From: Candidatus Binataceae bacterium
GTDB lineage: Bacteria; Desulfobacterota; Binatia; Binatales; Binataceae
Assembly: GCA_035650475.1 (NCBI GenBank)
Contig: DASRHP010000012.1
Span: forward strand, 298,059-362,058
Reading direction: 5' to 3'
Length of the DNA stretch: 64,000 nucleotides
Positions within the stretch are counted from its first letter, which is position 1, and every line of letters starts with the position of its first letter. Below the pieces are notes generated by a model. That model saw only the letters and a list, made by a program, of their open reading frames with translations, ran no database searches and had not been told where the DNA came from. Positions 16,330-23,914 of the stretch are shown here, piece after piece. The translations under genes were made by a program, and so were the position numbers.

Positions 16330-17217
16330 ATGCCCCGATGGATGAGCATTACGGCTGTTGTGTTCAGCAGCTTGGGGCTGCTGGCGACGTCGTCGTGCAT
16401 GGCGGTGTCCAGCCCGAGCGGCTTCGCCGGCACGTCGCCCGCGGGGAGCTATTCCTTCGAGCGCAACTCCTCCAGCGGATCCGCGTCGAGCGGATCGCTG
16501 TTCGGAACTTCTTCGTCCACGACGGGCAGCGCGTCTTCAAGCTCTGGCACTTACGCCTCGGCGAGTTCTTCATCGACTGGCGATCCCGACTCGGCCGGGG
16601 CGGTTCCGCCCGGATACTCCAACGACAGCGCGCAAAGCAGCGCGTTGACCAGCTACCTTCAGAAGAATCGCCTACCGCTGGTCGGTGCACAGGTTTTGAC
16701 GAACGGCTCCGGCAATCGTGAGGTCATCCTCTACGGCTTCGTCGCCACCGATTTCGGCAAGCAGGACGCCGTTGACAAGGCGCGCCGCTATCTGCACGCT
16801 CCCGACGTCGCCGTGGTCAACCGCATCGCGGTACGGCCCGAGCTGCTCGCCTCTAACGGCTCCGGCGCGCCGTCGTCAGCTCCCTCGACGCCGCCGAGCG
16901 GCTCGTACAGTCCGGGTGGAGTCGGCAGCCTGCAAAGCTACGAGAATCAGACCCAGCAGGCGCAGAGCCAGCAGTACCTGCAGAATCAGAACGGGCTTGC
17001 CGCGCTGGTCCCGCTGATCGGGATGATGGGATTGCTGAGCATGGGTAACAGCAGCTTCGGAATGGGCTACGGCGGTTATCCGCCGACCTACGGCTCGCCC
17101 TTCTCGCCCTTTGGCGCGCCCTACAGCCCCTACCCGATGACGCCGTACGGGTCACCCTACGCATCTCCTTACGGAACTCCGTACTACGGCTACGGTGGCG
17201 GCTTCACCTTCCCATAA
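16330..17217 (+). CDS. Lipoprotein with Ser-rich linker, BON-like domain and Tyr/Gly/Pro-rich tail
   Basis: 295 residues from the ATG at 16330, where a signal peptide ends in the lipobox ATSSC (Cys near residue 23). A Ser/Gly/Thr-rich linker of about 70 residues follows. Then comes a segment of about 65 residues (SYLQKNRLPLVGAQVL through AVVNRIAVRP) with the strand-helix-strand pattern and a GFVATDFGKQDAVDKAR helix that resemble a BON domain. A Gln-rich stretch, a short hydrophobic segment (AALVPLIGMMGLLSMG) and about 50 residues rich in Tyr, Gly, Pro and Ser complete it. This suggests an outer-membrane anchored protein reaching across the periplasm or to the surface. The domain call is tentative. 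Confidence 0.65.
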   Translation: MPRWMSITAVVFSSLGLLATSSCMAVSSPSGFAGTSPAGSYSFERNSSSGSASSGSLFGTSSSTTGSASSSSGTYASASSSSTGDPDSAGAVPPGYSNDSAQSSALTSYLQKNRLPLVGAQVLTNGSGNREVILYGFVATDFGKQDAVDKARRYLHAPDVAVVNRIAVRPELLASNGSGAPSSAPSTPPSGSYSPGGVGSLQSYENQTQQAQSQQYLQNQNGLAALVPLIGMMGLLSMGNSSFGMGYGGYPPTYGSPFSPFGAPYSPYPMTPYGSPYASPYGTPYYGYGGGFTFP

Positions 17218-17232
17218 GCGAGTACAGGACTC

Positions 17233-18390
17233 TCAGCTCAGCTCGCGGAAAAAAGCACGTACGTCCTCGGCGAGCAGCGCCGGCTCCTCCATCGCGGCGA
17301 AATGCCCGCCCGACGGCATTACGGTCCAGTGCACGACGTTGTAGGCGCGCTCGGCCCAGCTCCGTGGCGGGCGCATCAACTCGCCCGGGAAAACTGCGAC
17401 GCCGGTGGGCGTCTCGATCCGCGTATTGGGCCTCAGCCGCCAGGGATGGTGGCGCGCTTCGTAGTACAGCCGCATGGATGAATTGATCGTGCCGGTCACC
17501 CAGTAGATCGTCACGTTGGTGAGGAGCTGATCCTTGCTGAAGCGCCGTTCGACCTCGCCGCGGCAATCGCTCCAAGTGCGAAACTTCTCGATGATCCATG
17601 CCGCCAGCCCGGCCGGCGAATCGTTGAGTCCGTAGGCCAGCGTCTGCGGCTTGGTGCCTTGGATCCACTGGTAACCGGTTTCCTGCTGGCGGAAGCGCTC
17701 GAGGTCGCCGAGAAAGATTTTCTCCTCCTGGCTGAGCTCCGTCGGGCGGCGCCCCTCGGCCGCCCCGACCGCGATCATGTTGATATGGATGCCGTAGAGG
17801 TGGGGCTGGTAGAGCTCGCCCAGGCGCGAGGCTATCGCCGCGCCCCAGTCGCCGCCCTGCGCGCCGAAACGCCGGTAGCCGAGCACCTCCGTCATCAGCT
17901 TGAACATGAGGTCGGCGATCGCCTGGATATTCATCGCGCGCGTGCGCGGATGGTCGGAGAAGCCGTAGCCCGGCAGCGATGGCGCGATCACTGTAAACGC
18001 GTCGCGCGCGTCGCCGCCGTGCGCCGCCGGATCAGTCAGCATCGGGATGATCCGCATGAACTCGTACACTGAGCCCGGCCATCCGTGGAGCAGCAGCAGC
18101 GGCCTGGGATTGGGACCGCGGCCCTGCTCGTGGATGAAGTGGATGCCGAGGCCGTCAACTTCAGCGCGGAAATGCGCGAAGCGGTTGAGCTCGCGCTCAT
18201 GTGTGCGCCAGTCGTATCGCGTCCGCCAGTAGTCGATCAGGCCGCGCAGGTAGGCGAGGTTGGTTCCGTAATCCCACTCGGAGCCGGGAATCTCGTCGGG
18301 CAGGCGCGTGCGCTCGAGCCGCGCGCGGAGGTCGTCGAGCACCGCGTCGGGGATATTGATCGTGAACGGGTGCGGCTTCGCATTCACCAT
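17233..18390 (-). CDS. Epoxide hydrolase with N-terminal EHN domain
   Basis: 385 residues, the usual length for microsomal-type bacterial epoxide hydrolases. The EHN domain occupies residues 5-110 (PFTINIPDAVLDDLRARLERTRLPDE is typical). HGWPGS at 102-107 supplies the oxyanion hole, and the nucleophile is Asp181 in GGDWGA. The C-terminal GGHFAAMEEP carries the catalytic His. These enzymes open epoxides to diols, usually in the catabolism or detoxification of alkenes or terpenes. No transmembrane anchor is evident. It is convergent with the preceding lipoprotein (15 bp apart) and 74 bp downstream of a YqeY gene on the same strand. Confidence 0.9.
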   Translation of the reverse strand: MVNAKPHPFTINIPDAVLDDLRARLERTRLPDEIPGSEWDYGTNLAYLRGLIDYWRTRYDWRTHERELNRFAHFRAEVDGLGIHFIHEQGRGPNPRPLLLLHGWPGSVYEFMRIIPMLTDPAAHGGDARDAFTVIAPSLPGYGFSDHPRTRAMNIQAIADLMFKLMTEVLGYRRFGAQGGDWGAAIASRLGELYQPHLYGIHINMIAVGAAEGRRPTELSQEEKIFLGDLERFRQQETGYQWIQGTKPQTLAYGLNDSPAGLAAWIIEKFRTWSDCRGEVERRFSKDQLLTNVTIYWVTGTINSSMRLYYEARHHPWRLRPNTRIETPTGVAVFPGELMRPPRSWAERAYNVVHWTVMPSGGHFAAMEEPALLAEDVRAFFRELS

Positions 18391-18464
18391 TGATAAATCC
18401 TCACTCCCCTTTCTCTGAAGCGGAAGGGGGTCGGGAGTCAGGTCATTTCAGAGACGGCCCGCCT

Positions 18465-18896
18465 TCATTTCGCGGCCAGCGCCTCCTTGACCAGCTGGCT
18501 CGCCACCCGTCCGTCGAGCTGTGCGCCGAAGCGGTCCTTGAGCGCCTTCATCAGCGGGCCCATCTGGCGCACGCCGGAGGCGATTTGCTCGGCGATCGCC
18601 GTGCGCAGCTCGTCCTCGCCGACCGCCGCCGGGATGTAGCCTTCCAGGATGCGCGCTTCCTCTTCGTTCTGCGCGACGAGGTCGGCACGGTTGGCCTTGC
18701 GCGCAAACTCCAGCATCTCCTCGCGTCGCGCGCGCTCGCGCTTGAGCACCGCCACGATCTCGGCCTCGCTCGCTTCGCGCCGGACGTCCTTCTCCACGCG
18801 GGTGATCTCGGCGAGCACGCCGCGCAGGGTCATGGTGCGCACCTTGTCGCCGGCCTTCATCGCCGCCTTGAGGTCTTCCTGGAATTTCTGTTTCAC
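18465..18896 (-). CDS. GatB/YqeY domain-containing protein
   Basis: 143 residues, matching the size of YqeY. A helical N-terminus (KQKFQEDLKAAMKAGDKVRTMTLRGVLAEI) is followed by the YqeY core with the AQNEEEARILEGYIPA motif and the C-terminal helix with LMKALKDRFGAQLDGR. The domain is the tRNA-binding-like tail of GatB as a stand-alone protein; its function is unclear but it is widespread. The open frame begins 287 bp from the divergent methyltransferase start. Confidence 0.88.
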   Translation of the reverse strand: MKQKFQEDLKAAMKAGDKVRTMTLRGVLAEITRVEKDVRREASEAEIVAVLKRERARREEMLEFARKANRADLVAQNEEEARILEGYIPAAVGEDELRTAIAEQIASGVRQMGPLMKALKDRFGAQLDGRVASQLVKEALAAK

Positions 18897-19183
18897 GCGC
18901 TTTTCTCCAGATCAGCGCTCGCGCCGGGCCTGGCTGCATTTATGTTGATTGCGGCGCGGCCGCGCCTTAATTTACGATCTCGCCGGCGCTCCCGAAAGCG
19001 GGCCCGTTGGCGGTCGATCAGCGAACCTTGACGACGTCCGGCGACATTGCGCGCGTCAGGTGATATGACCGAAAAGATGAACATTCCCCGGCGATCAGGT
19101 TGAATCGGCATGGTCAATGCCCGACGCGATTCTCGGTTCGCGAGCGATGCTCCGGGCCGATCAGCAGCACAAGGAGCCATACG

Positions 19184-20200
19184 ATGCCGCAGACGCAGAA
19201 GAACCTCGACCCGCCGTCGCTTCGGATATGGCTCGACCTGATGACTTTCGCATGGAGGGGACTCGCGCTGGCAGCCGCGGTCGAGCTCGACCTCTTCAGC
19301 CGAATCGCTGACGGCAACCTTACGGCAGAGATGATCGCGGCTGCCGCCGGCACCGCCGAGGACGCGACTCGCCGGCTGCTCGACGCGCTTGTTGGCCTCG
19401 GCTACCTCAAGCGCAGCAGTCAGCAATACCGGCTCACCTCGGGCGCGGCGGAATACCTCGTGCGCGGCAAACCGCTCTACATGGGCGAGAGTGCGACGCT
19501 GGGCAAGATGCTGGCGGGCACGTGGTCGATGCTGCCCGAGGTCGTGCGCAGCGGCCGCCCGCTCAACCAGCAGGCCTCGCCGCAGGACGCGCAGGAGTTT
19601 TTCGCCAGACTGGTCCCGGCGCTCTTCGCCAACAACTTCAACGCCGCGAGCGCCGCCGTCGCGCGCCTGACGCCGAAGGAAAAAGCCGGGATTAAGCGCA
19701 TCCTCGATATCGGCGCGGGCGCCGCCGCATGGTCGATTCCGTTTGCGCGCGCGCTGCGCAAGACGCGGGTCACCGTGGTTGACTATCCGGCGGTCGCCCG
19801 CGTCACGCGCGAATATGCCGAGCGATGGGGTGTTGGCGACCGCTACGATTATCTCGAAGGCGACTTCAACCGGGTCGAATTCGGCGCGGGCTTCGACCTC
19901 GCGATCCTGGGCCATATCCTGCACGGCGGCGCCACCGAATGGGCGCGCGGGCTGCTGCGCCGATGCGCCGCGGCGCTGAATCCGGGCGGGATGCTGCTCA
20001 TCGGGGAGTTCGTGCCCAACGACGAACGCACGGGCCCGGAGCTCGCGCTGCTGTTCGGACTCAACATGCTGATCAACACGCAGGACGGCGACGTTTACAC
20101 GATGCGCGAGTATCGCGAGTGGCTCAAGCAGGCCGGCTTCCGCAAGGTCGCGACGATCGAAGCTCCGCACGTCTCGCCGCTGATCCTGGCGACGAAGTAG
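19184..20200 (+). CDS. SAM-dependent O-methyltransferase (dimerisation-domain type)
   Basis: 338 residues from the ATG at 19184, preceded by AAGGAG; the frame stays open upstream but lacks a site there. An N-terminal winged-helix dimerisation domain (about residues 15-90) precedes a Rossmann methyltransferase domain with motif I LDIGAGAAAW and the post-I acidic strand VTVVDYP. The later HILHGGATEWARGLLRRCAAALNPGG block matches plant-type and CrtF-like O-methyltransferases. Substrates in the family include hydroxylated carotenoids, phenolics and polyketides. No biosynthetic neighbours point to a specific one. Confidence 0.83.
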   Translation: MPQTQKNLDPPSLRIWLDLMTFAWRGLALAAAVELDLFSRIADGNLTAEMIAAAAGTAEDATRRLLDALVGLGYLKRSSQQYRLTSGAAEYLVRGKPLYMGESATLGKMLAGTWSMLPEVVRSGRPLNQQASPQDAQEFFARLVPALFANNFNAASAAVARLTPKEKAGIKRILDIGAGAAAWSIPFARALRKTRVTVVDYPAVARVTREYAERWGVGDRYDYLEGDFNRVEFGAGFDLAILGHILHGGATEWARGLLRRCAAALNPGGMLLIGEFVPNDERTGPELALLFGLNMLINTQDGDVYTMREYREWLKQAGFRKVATIEAPHVSPLILATK

Positions 20201-20242
20201 AGGTCGCGCCGCCGGAGGCGTCTGTCGCTCCGGTGGCGTCCC

Positions 20243-20263
20243 GCGCGCGTGCCGGACGCGCGC
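20243..20263. repeat. 8-bp inverted repeat between convergent genes
   Basis: GCGCGCGT (20243-20250) and ACGCGCGC (20256-20263) flank a 5-nt loop in the 76 bp between the convergent methyltransferase and cyclase genes. It may slow RNA polymerase, but no T-run follows on either strand. Confidence 0.35.
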
Positions 20264-20276
20264 GCGAAAGCGCAGA

Positions 20277-21068
20277 CTACTGTCCCGCGCGCAGGACGTG
20301 GACCGGAAACGGCACTTCCTTGCCGCGCAGATTCAGCGTGCGCTCCTCAGCCCCGGAATACTTCCCCGCCAGCGCCTCATAGACGTCGGCGCCGAGCAGA
20401 ATCTCGCCGGCGGCCGCGCTCGCAGCCAGCCGCGAGGCGGTGTTGACGGCGTCGCCCAGCGCGGTGAAATCCACCACCCCTTCGGAGCCCACGTTGCCCA
20501 CGTAGGTCATGCCCGAGTTGACCGCGACGCCGATCGGCATCCACGGCTCGCGCCCGCGCCCGTAGCCGACGGCGCCCATCAGGGCGAGCGCGGCCTCCGC
20601 CGCCTTGCGCCGGTAGTCCGGGCCGCATATCCCCGGGATGAACAGCGCCATCACCTCGTCGCCGATGAGCTTGTCGACGAGCGCGTCGCGCCGGATCAGC
20701 ACCTCGGTCGCGGCGGCATAGAAACGATTGAGCGCCGAGGCATACTCGGCCGGCCCCAGCCGTTCCCCCAGCATCGTCGAGCCGCGGATATCGGCGAACA
20801 GGATCGCGATGTCAACTTCCGCGCCGCCGGGCGGAAGGGCTTCACATCAGAAGGCGCACACCAACGGATTCTTGCGCGACGGCCGGAAACCCAGCAGCCC
20901 GACGATCTTGCCGCCGATCCCGCCAAACGGATTGTGGCAGACCTTGCATCGTGGCGGACCGGGAAGATAGCGAAACAGGCGATGGAGGATGGTGATGCTG
21001 GGGTGGCCCTCGGTCAGCACCTTGCGCCAGGTTTCCCGCTGCTCCTCGGTCATCTGCTCCCCGGCCAT
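20277..21068 (-). pseudogene. Class III adenylate/guanylate cyclase interrupted by an in-frame TGA
   Basis: Two open segments in the same frame (21068-20850 and 20846-20277) are separated by one TGA at 20849-20847. The first 73 codons, opened by an ATG with GGAGG upstream, carry a Cys motif CKVC and the conserved PSRKNPLVC region. The second segment carries the catalytic domain: ILFADIRGST with the first metal Asp, GDEVMALF with the second, and GDAVNTASRL with the transition-state Asn and Arg. Removing the TGA codon would restore CAFC, the C-x-x-C expected at this point in the small cyclases of this family as I recall them. Either the gene is inactivated by a 3-bp insertion, the stop is read through, or the base calls are wrong. 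The ATG at 20774 could at best yield a truncated catalytic domain lacking the first metal site. Confidence 0.75.
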
Positions 21069-21259
21069 CGGATCGTCCTCCGGGCGTAGTTTCCGGCAGC
21101 TAAGCGCCGGTGCCGATTCGCTGCGCCATGCTGACCCTCTTGCTAATGGGAGTCAATTCGGGGAGCGGCGGCGCTCCGAGGTTTGAAGCCCGTGTGGGGA
21201 AAATCTATAGTGGCGCCGCGCCGGGCTTCGGGCGAAATCCATTCGCGGGGATGGCAACG

Positions 21260-22132
21260 ATGGACATCGGCAAGGTCGGAGCGTTCTGCTTTCTCGACGC
21301 GATGACGACGCCGGAGAGCGTCGCGTTCTGCCGGCGCGTCGAGCGCATGGGCTACAAGGTCCTGTGGACGCCCGAAGCGTGGGGCCGCGAGCCCTTCTCG
21401 CACGGCGGTTACCTGCTGGCGCGGACCGACCGCCTAATCTATGCCACCGGCATCGCGAACATCTGGGTGCGCGATCCGATGTCGATGGCGTCGGCGGCAA
21501 GAACGCTGGCGGAAGCCGCCGAAGGTCGCTTCATTCTCGGCATCGGTGTCAGCCATCGCTCGCTCGTCGAGGAATTGCGCGGGCATCAGTACGTCAAACC
21601 CTTCAGTTACATGAGCGAGTACATTCCGCGGATGAAGCAGGCGCTGTACAAGGCGGCAGCGCCCAAGGCCGAGCCTCCGCTGGTCATCGCCGCGCTGCAC
21701 CCCAAGATGCTCGCGCTCGCTGCGCGCGAGGCGCAGGGAACGCATACCTACATGTGCGGTCCGCAGCATACCGCCAAGGCGCGGGCGATCATGGGCCCGG
21801 ACAAGTGGGTTTGCGCGAGCCTGGTCGTGATCCTCGAGCGCGACGCGGCCACGGCGCGCGCCCGCGCCCGTGAGCACCTCAGCTTCTACGCCAACCAGCA
21901 GAACTACCGCCGCATCCTGATGTCGCAGGGGTTCACCGCGGCTGACTTCGAAAACGGATGCAGCGATCGCCTGATCGACACGATGATCGCGTGGGGCAGC
22001 GAGGACAAAATCGCTGCCCGCATCGAGGCTCTGCTCGCGGCCGGCGCCAATCACGTTTGTCTGATGCCGCTGCGGTGTGATTCAAGCGGCCTGCCCGACG
22101 AGCGCGCGCTGGGGGCCTTCGCCCCGCGCTGA
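21260..22132 (+). CDS. LLM-class (luciferase-like, probably F420-dependent) oxidoreductase
   Basis: 290 residues from the ATG at 21260, chosen because GGGGATGG lies just upstream and homologues begin near this GKVGxF motif. The TIM-barrel pattern includes GYKVLWTPEAWGREPF near the N-terminus, IYATGIANIWVRDP, and the GRFILGIGVSH motif typical of the subgroup annotated as probable F420-dependent enzymes (TIGR03620-like). It is divergent from the broken cyclase and convergent with the small exported NTF2-like gene. No F420 biosynthesis genes are in the window, so FMN cannot be excluded. Confidence 0.8.
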   Translation: MDIGKVGAFCFLDAMTTPESVAFCRRVERMGYKVLWTPEAWGREPFSHGGYLLARTDRLIYATGIANIWVRDPMSMASAARTLAEAAEGRFILGIGVSHRSLVEELRGHQYVKPFSYMSEYIPRMKQALYKAAAPKAEPPLVIAALHPKMLALAAREAQGTHTYMCGPQHTAKARAIMGPDKWVCASLVVILERDAATARARAREHLSFYANQQNYRRILMSQGFTAADFENGCSDRLIDTMIAWGSEDKIAARIEALLAAGANHVCLMPLRCDSSGLPDERALGAFAPR

Positions 22133-22150
22133 TCCCCGCGATCTCGTAGG

Positions 22151-22621
22151 TCACTGCCTGGCGGCGGGCGCCGGCGGCAGCCCGATCGACGCATGGTCGA
22201 TCACGTAGCGCCATCTGCCTGCCGACTGGTGCAAAAGCTCGGTGGTGCGCACGCGCATCGTGACCGGCTTGCCGTCGGGCCCGTTCATCGTGTCGTCCCA
22301 CATTCCGACGTTGACGATGTAGGCCTTGCCGATCGCCTTCGAATCGGAGCTTATTGACTTGAGCGTCGATTTGCCGGCGCTCGCGCATTGCTCCTTGATC
22401 ACCTTTTCTATCGCGGCCTTGCCGGTTGCGACCTCGCCCTCGCCGGGCCAGATCAAAGTCGCGTTATCTTCGTAGAGCGCGAGCACCGCAGGAACGTCGC
22501 ATTCTTGGAAAGCCTTGGCGAAGGCCTCCGAGTGCGCCTTGACCGTGGCCGCCGGGTCGGCCAAGGCCGTCCCGGCACACATCAGGACTACCGCCAGGCA
22601 AACCAACCTCCGCTTTCCCAT
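22151..22621 (-). CDS. Exported SnoaL/DUF4440-like NTF2-fold protein
   Basis: 156 residues with a cleavable signal peptide (KRR, then a hydrophobic run to residue 20, with TALADP at the cleavage site). The mature domain shows the NTF2-like pattern: a helix with AFAKAFQECDVPAVLALYEDNATLIWPGEG, a conserved GKAAIEKVI helix, and a final strand RWRYVIDHASIG. It is probably periplasmic. GGAAGAGG precedes the ATG. Periplasmic DUF4440 proteins have mostly unknown roles. It lies 18 bp from the convergent luciferase-like gene. Confidence 0.78.
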   Translation of the reverse strand: MGKRRLVCLAVVLMCAGTALADPAATVKAHSEAFAKAFQECDVPAVLALYEDNATLIWPGEGEVATGKAAIEKVIKEQCASAGKSTLKSISSDSKAIGKAYIVNVGMWDDTMNGPDGKPVTMRVRTTELLHQSAGRWRYVIDHASIGLPPAPAARQ

Positions 22622-23080
22622 GGCAAAGCCTCTTCCAGCCGGAATTCCGCCGGCAGGTTTCCAAAGCCGATTCGGGTATCCGGGTGGATGCTGGTGGGTG
22701 CATCTAAGCGAGTCAATTAGTCAAATCGGTAAGCCTCGGTCGGCGATTGTGGGAAAGAAAATCTCCTTGCTTCGTGCCGATCTTGCGCTGTCGCCCGGGA
22801 TGGAAAGAAAAGATCGCTGAACCAAGGCCGTCGGAGTGAAGACCACGCACAACGATTTTCCGGGTGACCCGCCGCGGTTTGACCGTGATACCTCACGTTC
22901 CCGTGCGGTAAAGGAGATGCATGCGAATCTTTTTTTCTGTTTCTCCAATGAGCCCAATAGGAAGGACGAAACGCAATCGTCCCTTCGGCTGCTCAACCTG
23001 ATCCTCGTTTGACTCTCTGCTCGTTTCGCGCTAGAAGCCAGCTTCAGAAACTGAACCGTGCTTCATCGGATCACTGCCGC
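22622..23080. other. Divergent intergenic region upstream of the TetR operon
   Basis: 459 bp between the exported NTF2-like gene and the TetR regulator. It is AT-richer than average (22725-22770 and 22920-22960) but contains no credible open frame or RNA gene. It holds the palindrome at 23043 listed separately. Confidence 0.5.
23043..23055. promoter_or_regulatory. Candidate TetR-family operator
   Basis: The 13-bp palindrome TTCAGAAACTGAA lies 25 bp upstream of the TetR-family start codon, a usual position for autoregulation. The arms are short (5 bp), so chance is possible. Confidence 0.3.
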
Positions 23081-23860
23081 ATGAGCGTGCGCGAGCGCAA
23101 AGCGCGCGAGCGCCGGGCCCGGCGCGAGGCCATCCTCGCCGCCGCCGCCAAGGTCTTTGCCGCCCACCGGCTCGAAGGCGCCACCGTCGAGATGGTCGCG
23201 CGCGAGGCCGAGGTCGCCGTCGGCACCATCTACCTCTATTTCTGTTCGCGCGACGACGTTTTCCTCAGTCTGATGGCCGAGCGCATCGGCCGCCTGCGCG
23301 CCCGCTATCTCGAAATCCGCGCGCGCGGTCTCGCGCCCGCCGACGAGGTGCGCGCGATCGGCGCGGCCTACCTCGATTACCTCAGGGAGTCGCGCGGGCT
23401 GTTCCTCGCGCAGCTCGCGGTCGATTTTGGCAAGCTCCCGCTGCGCCTGTCGCGGCCCGAGGAGCTGGAGCGCTACGAACAGGTGCGCCGGCTCGGCCGC
23501 GAGTGCTTCAACTTGTGGCGCGACGCGGTCGGGCGGCTGCTCGGCGGCGCAGGCGAGGCGAACGCCGCGGCCACACGCGCGGCGACCGTTATCTGGGCCG
23601 CGCTCAACGGCGCTTTCCTGCTCACCGGCGACGAGGCGATCTTTCGCGATGTGACCGGGCTTGAGGCGGCGGGACTGCCCGAAGAGACCTTCGAATTTCA
23701 GCTCGCGGCGGCCGAAGCTGCGGCGGCCTCGACGCGGCGAAACGGGATGCATCCGGAGAACGGCAACCGGACGGCGAACGGACACGGCGGCAACGGCAAG
23801 GGTGCCGCGCGCCCCTCGCCGCGGAGGCGGCGCAAAGCGGCGCCGGCCGCGAATGGCTAG
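23081..23860 (+). CDS. TetR/AcrR-family transcriptional regulator with a basic tail
   Basis: 259 residues from the ATG at 23081. The N-terminal helix-turn-helix (about residues 12-58) includes REAILAAAAKVFAAHRLEGATVEMVA and VAVGTIYLYFCSRDDVF, the classical TetR signature. The ligand-binding domain follows to about residue 218. The last 39 residues are an Asn/Gly/Lys/Arg-rich, probably disordered tail (NGNRTANGHGGNGKG then PRRRRK), unusual for TetR proteins. It is followed after 54 bp by a luciferase-like monooxygenase and a hydrolase on the same strand, which it probably regulates along with itself. Confidence 0.85.
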   Translation: MSVRERKARERRARREAILAAAAKVFAAHRLEGATVEMVAREAEVAVGTIYLYFCSRDDVFLSLMAERIGRLRARYLEIRARGLAPADEVRAIGAAYLDYLRESRGLFLAQLAVDFGKLPLRLSRPEELERYEQVRRLGRECFNLWRDAVGRLLGGAGEANAAATRAATVIWAALNGAFLLTGDEAIFRDVTGLEAAGLPEETFEFQLAAAEAAAASTRRNGMHPENGNRTANGHGGNGKGAARPSPRRRRKAAPAANG

Positions 23861-23914
23861 TCGAATCGAAACGGCAAACAGCCTGAGAACAGCTTCTCCG
23901 GAGGAGATCTGATT

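Noticed and set aside
20816..20849. SECIS-like hairpin after the TGA in the cyclase gene as proof of selenocysteine
   Set aside because: A perfect 7-bp stem exists at suitable distance, but the loop lacks the conserved G near its 5' end, and 7-bp stems are common in DNA this GC-rich. It is kept only as an alternative in the finding, not called as a feature.
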